Shown one piece after another: positions 41,369-50,726 of a DNA stretch of 64,000 nucleotides (the first letter of the stretch is position 1; every line of letters begins with the position of its first letter). Both the position numbers and the translations under genes were made by a program. This DNA is from Chloroflexota bacterium (GTDB lineage Bacteria; Chloroflexota; Limnocylindria; Limnocylindrales; CSP1-4), in assembly GCA_030447745.1 (NCBI GenBank), contig JAUJOH010000002.1, positions 289,848 through 353,847 of the forward strand, in the 5' to 3' direction. The notes under the pieces are model-generated. The model ran no database searches and was not told where the DNA came from. It was given only the letters and a program-made list of their open reading frames with translations.

Positions 41369-42366
41369 CAGGCGTCGAGGAGCTGCAGGATCGGCTCGAG
41401 CTGTGCGATCGAGGCCGAAGTGATCGGATCGAGCACCAGCTGCACCTCAGAGATACCGGCCGCCGCGTAGGCTCGGAGGCCGTCGGCCACGTTCTCGGCG
41501 GAACCCTCCAGCGGCGGAACGGCCATCCGCTCCGACGTGTCGCCCATCTCCCGCCCGGTGCCGCCCGGGAAGCGAACCAGCACCGCGACGGTGCGCGAGA
41601 CGTCACCCGGGTCGCGACCCGCCGCGCGCGCAGCCGCGTCGACTCGCTCCCGAAGCAGCGCAACACCCCGCGGGGAGTTCCCGGTGTCGGCGTACCACGC
41701 GTTCCACGCGTCGATGTGCGGCGCGGTGATCGCGAGCATCCGTTCGCCGCTCGAACCAACCAGCACTGGTGGTCCGCCCGGCGTCGGTCCCCGTGGGACG
41801 AGCTCGCAGTCGCGGGCGCTGTAGAAGCGGCCTTCGACGTCAACGGCGCCGTCGCGAAGCAGCCCGCGGATGATGGAGAACGCTTCCTCGAAGCGCGAGA
41901 TCCGGTGGTCGAAGGGGATGCCGAAAGCACGAAACTCGGTCTGGTTCCAGCCGGCGCCGAGCCCGAGGATGAAACGTCCGCCCGTGATCTCGTCGAGCGC
42001 ATCGGCCTGCTTCGCAAGGACGGCCGGGTTGTGGAAGGCGGTGCATGCGACGAGCGGACCGATCGCCACCCGGCTCGTGACCGCGCCGAGCGCCGCGAGC
42101 GACGTCCACGCTTCCCATGGCCCACGCGTGGAGCCGTCGGCGAAGCGGTACAGGAGATGCTCGCCCAGCCACAGTGCGTCGAGGCCGATGTCCTCCGCGC
42201 GCCGGGCCATGTCGCGCAGCTCCGGCCAGCGCACCTCACGCTCGACCTCCGGCAGCTGGACGCCGACCCGGAGCGGTCGCCGCGACGAGGCGGCCGGGCG
42301 GTCGAACCGGCTGGCGGAGGGGCCCAACGTCACACGGCGACGATAGCGCCTGCAAGCGCGCTGCAA
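41368..42366 (-). CDS. LLM-class (probably F420-dependent) oxidoreductase
   Basis: LRVGVQLPEVEREVRWPELRDMARRAEDIGLDALWLGEHLLYRF; GRFILGLGAGWNQTEFRAFGIPFDHRISRFEEAFSIIRGLL; PVLVGSSGERMLAITAPHIDAWN. Confidence 0.88.
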   Translation of the reverse strand: MQRACRRYRRRVTLGPSASRFDRPAASSRRPLRVGVQLPEVEREVRWPELRDMARRAEDIGLDALWLGEHLLYRFADGSTRGPWEAWTSLAALGAVTSRVAIGPLVACTAFHNPAVLAKQADALDEITGGRFILGLGAGWNQTEFRAFGIPFDHRISRFEEAFSIIRGLLRDGAVDVEGRFYSARDCELVPRGPTPGGPPVLVGSSGERMLAITAPHIDAWNAWYADTGNSPRGVALLRERVDAAARAAGRDPGDVSRTVAVLVRFPGGTGREMGDTSERMAVPPLEGSAENVADGLRAYAAAGISEVQLVLDPITSASIAQLEPILQLLDA

Positions 42367-42422
42367 GCGGCCGGGTCGCGGCCGTCGGGCCGCCGCCCGT
42401 CCGCGCCGCGCATCGTACCTGG

Positions 42423-42827
42423 ATGCGACGACAGCTCGCCCTCGCTCAGGGGGCGTACTACCTGGCGTCCGGCCTCTGGCCGCTCGTCTCGATGCGGACG
42501 TTCGAGCTTGTCACGGGTCCGAAGGTGGATCGTTGGCTCGTCCGGATGGTCGGCCTGCTGGCCGCGACCATCGGCGGCGTCCTGACCGTCCGTGCGGCTC
42601 GTCCGACGCCGAGTCACGCCCCGGACGCGCTGCTCGCAGGTGGCTCCGCGCTCGCTTTCGCGGCCGTGGACGTCGTCTATGTGGCTCGAGGCCGGATCTC
42701 GCGGGCCTATCTGGCTGACGCCGTCGTGGAGCTTGTCCTCGCGGGGGGCTGGGTGCTCGTGTCTCGCGAGCGACCTCGGCCACCGGGGAGTCGCCCGCCA
42801 TCCGAGGGGCCGGCGGGCCTCCCCTAA
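42423..42827 (+). CDS. Small integral membrane protein, unknown
   Basis: MRRQLALAQGAYYLASGLWPLVSMRTFELVTGPKVDRWLVRMVGLLAATIGGVLTVRA... ~4 TM. Confidence 0.7.
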   Translation: MRRQLALAQGAYYLASGLWPLVSMRTFELVTGPKVDRWLVRMVGLLAATIGGVLTVRAARPTPSHAPDALLAGGSALAFAAVDVVYVARGRISRAYLADAVVELVLAGGWVLVSRERPRPPGSRPPSEGPAGLP

Positions 42828-43243
42828 CGCCGGAGGCGAGCCGCTTCGTGCGCGTCGCGGTACTCGGCGCGCAGGAGGTCGACGTGGGCCCGCGCCTCGA
42901 GCGCGGCGGCGGAGCCCGGTTCCGTATCGGCGGCACGCCGCTCGGCGGTGCGCCAGTCGGCCAGGATGAGATGGATCTCGCGGGCCGTTCGGGCGATGGA
43001 CGTGGTCGGCGCGTCACCATGGCCGGAGGCGATCATCCCCTGGGCGTCCGCGGACAGCCCCCGCTGGCGTACCGTCTGGCCGACCAGCCGTCCGGCGATC
43101 TCCTCGACCTCCGCCGCCAGCTGAAGCAACCGGGGATGCCCAGATGCCAGCTCTCGCTTCTCGCGCTCGAGCACCTCGAGCGCCTCGAGATCCGCCAACA
43201 GCGCGTCCGAGGTTGCGCGAAGCGCCCTCCCGGTCTCTGACAC
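42824..43243 (-). CDS. Hypothetical, predicted largely helical cytosolic protein
   Basis: VSETGRALRATSDALLADLEALEVLEREKRELASGHPRLLQLAAEVEEIAGRLVGQT...; GTG start. Confidence 0.65.
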   Translation of the reverse strand: MSETGRALRATSDALLADLEALEVLEREKRELASGHPRLLQLAAEVEEIAGRLVGQTVRQRGLSADAQGMIASGHGDAPTTSIARTAREIHLILADWRTAERRAADTEPGSAAALEARAHVDLLRAEYRDAHEAARLRR

Positions 43244-43311
43244 GCAGACCCTCCTCGTTGCGATCCGGGCAGGATCGATGCGTTCTCCCGCACGGCCCGA
43301 ACGGGAGCTGG

Positions 43312-43385
43312 TCGGGGCGGTGGGATTCGAACCCACGATCTCGTGCTCCCAAAGCACGTGCGATGCCAGGCTTCGCTACACCCCG
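43312..43385 (-). tRNA. tRNA-Pro(TGG)
   Basis: Minus: CGGGGTGTAGCGAAGCCTGGCATCGCACGTGCTTTGGGAGCACGAGATCGTGGGTTCGAATCCCACCGCCCCGA; anticodon arm CGTGC-TTTGGGA-GCACG; T loop GGTTCGAATCC. Confidence 0.95.
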
Positions 43386-43984
43386 GACCGTTGACCACCG
43401 AGACTGCACGGACCCTCGGTCGAGCCGCGGCGACGGACCCCGCCCGTCTCGCACGCGCCGGTGAACCCTTCACAGCACCGCCGGACGAGGAGCGCGATGG
43501 GATCCACCACCTCCGACCCCGCGATCATACCGTCACCGGAGCGGTTGACGGCCCGTCACGTCATGGCCGCGCCGGGCGGTCCGCGGTGCCGCGAGACTGC
43601 CCGCGTCCTCGCCTCGTCCGGTGGGCCCGGACGTTGTCCCGATCGCGCACACCGAGTCGCGCACATCGGCGCTCAGGCGTAACGGCGTTGTAGCGCGTCG
43701 GGCGGCACAACACCGGACGGCTCCTCGTCCCAGACCATGACGCCGGGCGGTAACTGGCAGGCTGATGGACCGCCCGGCGTCGCCATGTCCGAACGTTGGC
43801 TGCCTGTCTCGTGCAGCCGGAAGCCGCCGACCGATGACCCGGCGAGCGACCTAGACTGTTGCCGCCGCATTCCCGACCGAACCGTTCGAGGACCAACTTG
43901 CACGCTCGCCGCACCCCGTCCGATGCTCGCGCCACCCCGGGGAGTCGGGACGTCCATGCCGGCCGCAGCCCTGCCAGGTGCGCG

Positions 43985-45355
43985 GTGAACCCCCGCCCGG
44001 CCGGGTCCCCAGACCAGCGCGAGGCGACATCCGCGCCCGACGACCGAGCCAGACTCGCCGCGGCGGGTCTGTCGGCCGTCGTGCCCGGGCTGGGACAGCT
44101 CGCGAACGGAGACGTCCGGCTGGCGGCCGCGTTCGCGCTCCCGGTGCTCGGGTTCGTGGCCGCGGTCTGCCTGCTCGTGCAGCTGACCTCGCCGACGAGG
44201 GTCGCGGCGGCCCTCGTCGTCCCCTCGGCGGTCGGTGGCCTGCTCATCCTGAACGGCCTCCTGCTGCTGTGGCGGCTGGCATCAGTCGGCCAGGCGTTCC
44301 TCGACGGGCGCTACCCGGCACGCCCTGGCGGCCGGGCGTGGATCGGTCTCGCATTCGTGATGGTCTTCGTGGCCGCCCCTCACGCGCTGGGCAGCCTGGT
44401 CGGCTCAGGACTCCAGAGCTTCGGGCGGGTCTTCGAGCGGCCGCCGGGGTCCGTTGCGCCGCCGGCCGGACCGGGCACGACCGAGCGGCTGAACGTGTTG
44501 CTGATCGGCGTGGACGCCGCCCCGGGCCGCACGGCATTGCTGACCGACACGCTGATGGTCGCGTCGCTGGACCCGGTGGGCGAGACGGTCACGATGCTGT
44601 CCCTGCCGCGCGATCTGGTCGATGTCCCGATGTCCGGCGGCCGGACGTGGGAGCCGAAGCTGAACTCGCTGATGAACTACGCCGACCGCAACCCTGACGA
44701 GTTTCCGGAGGGCGGCACGGCGGCGCTGCGCGACGCGATCGGGACCCTGCTAGAGATCGAGATCCACCATCACGCGATCGTCGACATGGCGGGGTTCGCG
44801 AAGATGGTCGACGCCGTCGGCGGCGTCGACGTCGATGTCGCCCGCGACCTCAACGACCCGAAGTACGACGGGTTCGGCGGCGACCGCCGCGGGTGGTCGA
44901 TCACCGCCGGGCGCCATCACCTCGACGGTGTGAACGCCCTCGCCTACGCTCGGATCCGCCGTTCGGCGGGCGAGACGGACTTCACGCGGGCCCAGCGGCA
45001 GCAGCAGATCCTCGTCGCCATCCGCAACGCCGCCGTGCGAGGCGACACACTGCTGTTCCGGCTGCCGGCGCTGCTCGACGCGGTCGGCGACACGATCCGC
45101 ACGGACCTCCCGCCAGATCGTCTGCCAGACCTCGCAGCGCTCGCCCAGGAGATCGACGGCCGCCGAACCGTCCGGATCGTGCTGCGGGACCCCCTCGTCG
45201 CGTCCGGGATGAACGAATACGGCTCGGTCCAGATCCCGGACGTCGCCGCCATTCGCGCGGTCGCGGCGGCCGCCTTCAGCAAGCCCGGCGTGCCTCCCCG
45301 GCCATGGCCGACACAGGAGCCGTCCGCTGCACCGGCAGCCTCCGGCGCGCCGTAG
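43985..45355 (+). CDS. LytR-CpsA-Psr (LCP) family protein with multi-TM N-terminus
   Basis: LNVLLIGVDAAPGRTALLTDTLMVASLDPVGETVTMLSLPRDLVDVPMSGG; HHAIVDMAGFAKMVDAVGGVDVDV; ALAYARIRRSAGETDFTRAQRQQQILVAI. Confidence 0.92.
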   Translation: MNPRPAGSPDQREATSAPDDRARLAAAGLSAVVPGLGQLANGDVRLAAAFALPVLGFVAAVCLLVQLTSPTRVAAALVVPSAVGGLLILNGLLLLWRLASVGQAFLDGRYPARPGGRAWIGLAFVMVFVAAPHALGSLVGSGLQSFGRVFERPPGSVAPPAGPGTTERLNVLLIGVDAAPGRTALLTDTLMVASLDPVGETVTMLSLPRDLVDVPMSGGRTWEPKLNSLMNYADRNPDEFPEGGTAALRDAIGTLLEIEIHHHAIVDMAGFAKMVDAVGGVDVDVARDLNDPKYDGFGGDRRGWSITAGRHHLDGVNALAYARIRRSAGETDFTRAQRQQQILVAIRNAAVRGDTLLFRLPALLDAVGDTIRTDLPPDRLPDLAALAQEIDGRRTVRIVLRDPLVASGMNEYGSVQIPDVAAIRAVAAAAFSKPGVPPRPWPTQEPSAAPAASGAP

Positions 45356-45407
45356 CGGCCTGCCTGGGCGTACTCCGCCGCCGACTTCCGCGTCTGGCCA
45401 TCGTGCG

Positions 45408-46049
45408 TCATCCGAAGCCAAGCTCGTGGAGGAGCGGCGCCATCCGCCGGGCCGCGCGCGCCCGGTGCGAGACCCGGTTCTTCTCGGCGTCGGACCACAG
45501 GCCAAAGGTCCGGCCGCCGGGCGCCTCGCGGGCCGGTTCGAAGATCGGATCGTAGCCGAAGCCGCCGTCACCGCGCGGCTCGGTCGCAATGCGGCCCGGG
45601 CAGATCCCGCGGCGTGTGATCACCGGCAGCCCGCCCCGCGCACCGGCCCGGTCCGGCAGGGCGAGGGCCAGGGCGCAGACGTAGCGAGCTCCGCGAGCCG
45701 ATGCCGGAAGACCTTCGAGCGCGGCGAGGAGCTTGCGGTTGTTCTGTGCATCGTCCGCGTGCTCGCCCGCGTACCGACGCGTCCGGACGCCCGGCGCTCC
45801 GCCCAGTGCGTCGACCTCGATCCCGGAGTCGTCGGCGAGTGCCGGGAGCGCCGTCGCGCGGACCGCCCAGCGAGCCTTGCTCGCCGCGTTGCCCTCGAAC
45901 GTCGTGGCGTCCTCGACCGGTTCGCCCGGGACGCCCAGCTCGTCGAGCGACACGAGCTGCGTGGTCTCCAGCGCGAGCAGCTTGCGCAGCTCGCCGAGCT
46001 TGTGCGCGGAGCGGGTCGCGACGACGAGCCGCGGACGGGACGCCACCAC
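45408..46049 (-). CDS. rdgB: XTP/dITP diphosphatase (RdgB/HAM1)
   Basis: RLVVATRSAHKLGELRKLL; TFEGNAASKARWAVRATALPALADDSGIEVDALGGAPGVRTRRYAGEHADDAQNNRKLL; GDGGFGYDPIFEP; SHRARAARRM. Confidence 0.93.
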   Translation of the reverse strand: MVASRPRLVVATRSAHKLGELRKLLALETTQLVSLDELGVPGEPVEDATTFEGNAASKARWAVRATALPALADDSGIEVDALGGAPGVRTRRYAGEHADDAQNNRKLLAALEGLPASARGARYVCALALALPDRAGARGGLPVITRRGICPGRIATEPRGDGGFGYDPIFEPAREAPGGRTFGLWSDAEKNRVSHRARAARRMAPLLHELGFG

Positions 46050-46056
46050 GTCTAGC

Positions 46057-46791
46057 TCAGCGGCGGACCGTCGCGAGCGCCTCGGCCTGGGCCTGGAACA
46101 GGCGCTCGAGGCCATCGCCGGCGAGATCGAGCAGCCCGTCCACGTCGGCCCGGTCGAACGGCTTGCCCTCGGCCGTGCCCTGGAGCTCGACGTAGGTGCC
46201 CGCGTCCGTGCCGACGACATTGAAGTCGACGTCCGCGCGCGAGTCCTCCGGGTAGTCGAGGTCGAGGAACGGCACGCCGTCGACGATCCCGACGCTGACG
46301 GCGGCGATCTTCGAGACCAGCAGCCGCTCCATCCCGTAGGTGATGAGGGCGGCCCCGAGCGCAACGTACCCGCCCGTGATCGACGCCGTCCGCGTCCCGC
46401 CGTCCGCCTGGAGGACGTCGCAGTCGACCGTGATCGTCCGCTCGCCGAGCCGGGCCAGGTCGACGACGCCGCGCAGCGACCGGCCGATCAGCCGCTGGAT
46501 CTCGTGCGTCCGCCCACCGACGCGGCCCTTGACCGATTCGCGGTCTGTCCGCTCGGCCGTGGCGCGCGGAAGCATGGCGTACTCCGCGGTGACCCAACCC
46601 GTGCCCTTGCCACGCAGGTGCGGCGGCACCCGGTCGGCGATCGTGGCGGCGCACAGCACCTCCGTGTCGCCGACCCGGATCCGGCACGACCCCTCGGCCC
46701 ACTTCTGGACGCCGAGCGTCAGCGTGATCGGTCGCAGCTGGGTCGGGCCGCGGCCGTCGGCACGCACGACTCCCCGGTTCCCGATCGTCAC
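46057..46791 (-). CDS. rph: Ribonuclease PH
   Basis: [102 protein letters not shown]. Confidence 0.95.
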   Translation of the reverse strand: MTIGNRGVVRADGRGPTQLRPITLTLGVQKWAEGSCRIRVGDTEVLCAATIADRVPPHLRGKGTGWVTAEYAMLPRATAERTDRESVKGRVGGRTHEIQRLIGRSLRGVVDLARLGERTITVDCDVLQADGGTRTASITGGYVALGAALITYGMERLLVSKIAAVSVGIVDGVPFLDLDYPEDSRADVDFNVVGTDAGTYVELQGTAEGKPFDRADVDGLLDLAGDGLERLFQAQAEALATVRR

Positions 46792-47996
46792 GTCGCGCTC
46801 CTCCGGCCGGCGGCGACCGGGTCGCCCGCGCGCTCCGCCGCCTTGGCCGCGTTCCAGAGGTCGTCGAGTGCCGCGAAGTCGAGGTCGCGAAGCGCCGTTC
46901 CCCGTTCTGCGGCCAGCCGCTCGACGGTCCGGAACCGAGCCCGGAACTTGTCGTTGGCGGCCCGCAGCGCGGCCTCGGCCTCGACGCCGAGGCGACGCGC
47001 CACGCTGACGACGACGAACATCAGGTCGCCGAGCTCCTCCGAGCGCTGGCGCGGATCCGCCGCCGCCCGCAGCTCGGCGATCTCCTCCTCGACCTTGACG
47101 AGGACGCCCTCGACGTCCGGCCAGTCGTAGCCCAGGTTCGCCGCCCGCTCCTGCATCTCCTGGCTGGCGGCCAGCGCCGGCAGCGACCGGCTGATGCCGT
47201 CCAGCGCGCTCCTGGCACGAGGATCGTCGGCCGGATCGCTCCCGGCGGCCGCCACGGCGCGCTCGCCGTCCTTGATCCGTTCCCACTGGCGGTTGACGTC
47301 GCTCGCCGTCTCCGCGCGGGCCTCCCCGAAGACGTGCGGGTGGCGGCGGACGATCTTGGTCGCGATCGCGGCCTGGACGTCGGCGAGATCGAAGACGCCC
47401 GCCTCGGCGGCGAGCTGGGCGTGGAGCACGACCTGCAGCCACAGGTCGCCGAGCTCATCGGCGAGGGCCGGCGTCGCGCCGTCGGCCAGCTCGTCGTAGA
47501 CCTCGTAGGCCTCCTCGAGCAGGTGGTTCCGCAACGACTCGTGGGTCTGCTCACGGTCCCATGGGCAGCCGTCCGGCCGTCGCAGCCGGTCGGAGATCCA
47601 GGGCATCGCCCAGGGCCCGGCAGCGGCCAGCTCGGCCGGAACGGGCGCCAGGTAGAGCGGGGCGGCGAGATCGGCCGCGGTCAGCGCGCCGACGGTCGTG
47701 CCGTCCGCGGCACCGAACCGCCCGACCACGTGGCCGCTCGGGTAGAGGCGCCGGAAGAGCGCGATCGGGTCGCGGCCCAGCGGGCCGTGGCGCCCGGGGA
47801 GCGGCTCGAGCGGACCGGCGATCCCGCTTTCCACGGCGGACGCGCCGCCGCCCAGCGCCGCGAGCGGCAGCACGACGACGGGCCGCGACGCCTCGACCGG
47901 CGTCGCGACGAGTCGCTCCGCAGCGACGATCTGGAGACCCGCGCCGGGGTCGAGCCCCCAGCGGAGGCGCGCCTCGGCGAGCAGGGCGTCGAGCAC
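46788..47996 (-). CDS. mazG: MazG-family nucleoside triphosphate pyrophosphohydrolase with N-terminal extension
   Basis: [35 protein letters not shown]...[48 protein letters not shown]; 2nd MazG repeat [57 protein letters not shown]. Confidence 0.92.
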   Translation of the reverse strand: MLDALLAEARLRWGLDPGAGLQIVAAERLVATPVEASRPVVVLPLAALGGGASAVESGIAGPLEPLPGRHGPLGRDPIALFRRLYPSGHVVGRFGAADGTTVGALTAADLAAPLYLAPVPAELAAAGPWAMPWISDRLRRPDGCPWDREQTHESLRNHLLEEAYEVYDELADGATPALADELGDLWLQVVLHAQLAAEAGVFDLADVQAAIATKIVRRHPHVFGEARAETASDVNRQWERIKDGERAVAAAGSDPADDPRARSALDGISRSLPALAASQEMQERAANLGYDWPDVEGVLVKVEEEIAELRAAADPRQRSEELGDLMFVVVSVARRLGVEAEAALRAANDKFRARFRTVERLAAERGTALRDLDFAALDDLWNAAKAAERAGDPVAAGRRSAT

Positions 47997-48006
47997 GAGC
48001 GGCCGG

Positions 48007-49728
48007 TCAGCTCGTCGGGTCGGAGAGCGAGACCTGGCGCTCGATGTCGAACTCGGCCTTCTTCGACTCGTACCAGTTCCTGAAGGCGGTCTCCTCGATC
48101 CTGTCGCGCTGGTCACCCTCGGGCTCGCGCGTCGCCTCGTCGAGCACCTTGTACAGGTGGACGCCGTCCTGGTCGACGGCGACCGGCTCGGTCACGCTGC
48201 CGACCGGTGTGGCGAAGATCGCCTCCTCCGACTTGCGATCGAGCTGGAACCGTGCGATCCAGCCCAGCTCACCGCCCTCGGCGGCCTCCGTTCCGTAGGA
48301 GTACTCGCGAGCCAGCTCGGCGAAGTCCGCGCCGTCCTCGAGCTGCGCCTTCAGCTTGTTGGCCTGGTCGACGTCGGTCGGGAAGTAGAGGATCTGGATG
48401 ACGTGCCAGCCGAAGGCGCTCTTCACCGGTTCCAGCAGCTGCCCCGGTTCGAGGCCCTCGACGAAGATCGCCTCGGCGAAGGCGGGGTCGAGCTGGGACG
48501 TGGGGTCGAACCACGGCAGCTTGCCGCCGGACGCGTCCGCCCCGGGCTCGTCGCTCTCCTCGCGCGCGACGGTGTCGAACTTCGAGAGATCCGCCCTGAT
48601 GGTCTCGTACGCCTTGCGGGCCGCCGCCTCCGCCTCGTCCCAGGCCGGGTCGTCCGGCGGGACGTTGGCGGCGGCCTGCGGGTCGTCGCCGGGCGAGAAG
48701 AGGATGTGGCGGGTCTTGACCGAGCCCGGCGGGAGCTCCGCGGGCAGGGCGGTGTTCTCGAGGAAGATCTCCGCGACCTCGCGCTGCGGGCCGGCAGCGA
48801 GTGCCTGGCTCTCGATCTTCTCGCGCAACCGCTCGGTCACGAGGTCGTCGCGGACGGCCGCTCGGTAGGCCTCCACGGTGACGCCCCGGTCCTCGATCAG
48901 GGTCTGGTAGTTCTGATCGACCGAAGCCTCGACGACGTCCGTGACCCGACCGATCCGGTAGACGCCGTCCTCGCCCTCGATCACGCCCGTGTGCTCGCCC
49001 TTCTCGAGCGCGAAGAGCGCCTCGAGGAACGGTGCCTCGAGGTCGTACTCCTCCGAGATCCAGCCGAGGTCACCGCCCTCCGCCGCGGCCGGATTGGTCG
49101 AGACGGTCCTGGCCACCTCCTCCCACGCCTTGCCGCCCTCGAGCTCCTGGAGTGCCGCTTCTGCCTTGTTCTTCGCCTCCGAGACGGCCGCTGCGGTCGG
49201 CTCCTCCGCCCCTTCCGCAACCACCGGCGCGACCTCGACCAACCATGCTCTCCGCTGCTCCTGTCGGGTCGCCTCCTCGACCAGCCTCGCCTCGACGTCC
49301 TGGTCCGTGACCTGGATGCCCGCCTGCGCGGCGAGCTGGTTCTGGATCCGCGAATCGATCAGCCGCTCGAGCGTGTCGCTCGGGAGCTGCTGCTGGCGCT
49401 GCTCGACGAACTGTGTCTGGAGCCGGGCCTGGTCCTCGTCCAGTCGCCCGGCATTCTGCTCGTCCGCGATCCGGCTCAAGGCGATGGACAGGCGGACCTG
49501 CTCGATGTCGAAGCGACGGTTGTAGTCGTCCTTGCTGATGGACTGGCCGTTGACGGACGCGACCGGAGCGAGGTGCTGGTCGTACCACGAGTACGCGGCG
49601 TAGGCCAGCAGGAGCAGGACGGCGATCAGCACGACGAGCCCGAAGCCGACGTTGAGCAGGAAATTCCGGCGCTCCGGCGTCTCCCAGGCGCGGCGGGAGC
49701 GGACGACGGGCTTGGTACGAACGGACAT
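48007..49728 (-). CDS. Parvulin-type peptidylprolyl isomerase / foldase (SurA/PrsA-like), membrane-anchored
   Basis: N-terminal TM; SurA_N-like VNGQSISKDDYNRRFDIEQVRL; several parvulin-like units (KTRHILFSPGDDPQ..., FAELAREYSYGTEAAEGGELGWIARFQLD). Confidence 0.88.
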   Translation of the reverse strand: MSVRTKPVVRSRRAWETPERRNFLLNVGFGLVVLIAVLLLLAYAAYSWYDQHLAPVASVNGQSISKDDYNRRFDIEQVRLSIALSRIADEQNAGRLDEDQARLQTQFVEQRQQQLPSDTLERLIDSRIQNQLAAQAGIQVTDQDVEARLVEEATRQEQRRAWLVEVAPVVAEGAEEPTAAAVSEAKNKAEAALQELEGGKAWEEVARTVSTNPAAAEGGDLGWISEEYDLEAPFLEALFALEKGEHTGVIEGEDGVYRIGRVTDVVEASVDQNYQTLIEDRGVTVEAYRAAVRDDLVTERLREKIESQALAAGPQREVAEIFLENTALPAELPPGSVKTRHILFSPGDDPQAAANVPPDDPAWDEAEAAARKAYETIRADLSKFDTVAREESDEPGADASGGKLPWFDPTSQLDPAFAEAIFVEGLEPGQLLEPVKSAFGWHVIQILYFPTDVDQANKLKAQLEDGADFAELAREYSYGTEAAEGGELGWIARFQLDRKSEEAIFATPVGSVTEPVAVDQDGVHLYKVLDEATREPEGDQRDRIEETAFRNWYESKKAEFDIERQVSLSDPTS

Positions 49729-49788
49729 CGGGTGGCAGGATCCTCGACGCGGGCGGAAGAGAGCTTCGGCTCTTGACGGGTCGCAATC

Positions 49789-49938
49789 CTACCGTAAGTG
49801 CCTTCCGGTTCCGGTCGGGCGCCGGCGCAGGAGTCGCTCCGCGACGCGCGCATCCTGGGCGATCATCCCGCTCCGGAGCACCATGGCGGCGGCCGCGATC
49901 TCCTCCTCGCCGATGTCCGGGCGGCCGATCGGGATCAC
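49789..49938 (-). pseudogene. Truncated DegT/DnrJ/EryC1/StrS aminotransferase, first ~35 codons only
   Basis: VIPIGRPDIGEEEIAAAAMVLRSGMIAQDARVAERL followed by unrelated residues and stop at 49789; GTG start overlaps the acyltransferase stop (GTGA). Confidence 0.65.
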
Positions 49939-50618
49939 GCCCTGGTCTCCGTTCGCGGGCCGCTCGCCTCCTCGACCGTCTCCCCCTCGGGCACGTAGCT
50001 GAAGACGCGACCGCAGGCCGGGCAATGGAGTGCCGTGTCGTTCGCGTAGTGCGCCGGCGCGGCGGGGGCAGGATCGCCGTTTGCGTCGACGAGCGGGCGC
50101 CCGCACGAGCAGACCCAGCCGATCCGGCGCGCCGGGTTGCCGGCGACGAGCGCGTGCGCCGGCACATCGTGCGTGACGACCGCGCCCGCGCCGACCGTCG
50201 CGAAGCGCCCGACGTCCACCCCGGCGACGACGACCGCCCCCGCCCCAACCGAGCAGCCGTGGCGGAGGACGATCGGGCTCAGCTGCCAGTCGCCAGATCG
50301 GGCGATCTCGCCTGCCACGGTCAGCGTGCGCGGGTAGCGGTCGTTGGTGAGGATCGCCCCCGGCCCGATGAAGGCGCCGTCCTCGACGGTCACGCCGCGA
50401 TAGACGAGTGCCGCGTTCTGGATCGTGACCGCGTCGCCGATCAGCACACCGCCGTCGATGAACGCGTCGCGCCCGACCACGCCGTCAGCTCCGATGCGCG
50501 CGCCCGCGCGGACCTGTGCGCGCTGCCAGATCGACGTCCCGCGTCCGATCGTCGCGCCGTCCTCGACGTCGGCGGACGGATGGATCCGGGCGGCGGGGTC
50601 GATCACGATCGCAGGCAC
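49935..50618 (-). CDS. Left-handed beta-helix acyltransferase (WbpD/WlbB-like) with C-terminal CxC/CxxC zinc-binding-like tail
   Basis: IHPSADVEDGATIGRGTSIWQRAQVRAGARIGADGVVGRDAFIDGGVLIGDAVTIQNAALVYRGVTVEDGAFIGPGAILTND; hexapeptide repeats; CSCGRPL...LHCPACGRVFSY. Confidence 0.88.
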   Translation of the reverse strand: MPAIVIDPAARIHPSADVEDGATIGRGTSIWQRAQVRAGARIGADGVVGRDAFIDGGVLIGDAVTIQNAALVYRGVTVEDGAFIGPGAILTNDRYPRTLTVAGEIARSGDWQLSPIVLRHGCSVGAGAVVVAGVDVGRFATVGAGAVVTHDVPAHALVAGNPARRIGWVCSCGRPLVDANGDPAPAAPAHYANDTALHCPACGRVFSYVPEGETVEEASGPRTETRA

Positions 50619-50726
50619 TCCTGCTGGCGGCCCACCGGAAGGCAGTGGTTCGGGGTCCGGAGCGCGCCGTGTGGCGGTCGGCCGGAGTATAGCCGCGGGC
50701 CCGGCCGCAGCCGGGCGCTCGATCGG

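Noticed and set aside
42824-43357. Upstream part of the minus ORF reading MLWEHEIVGSNPTAPTSSRS
   Set aside because: These codons are the tRNA-Pro(TGG) sequence read as protein; the real start is a GTG near 43243.
43673-43957. 94-aa minus ORF before the LCP gene
   Set aside because: No recognisable motif, plausible SD or partner. It probably lies in the promoter region of the LCP gene.
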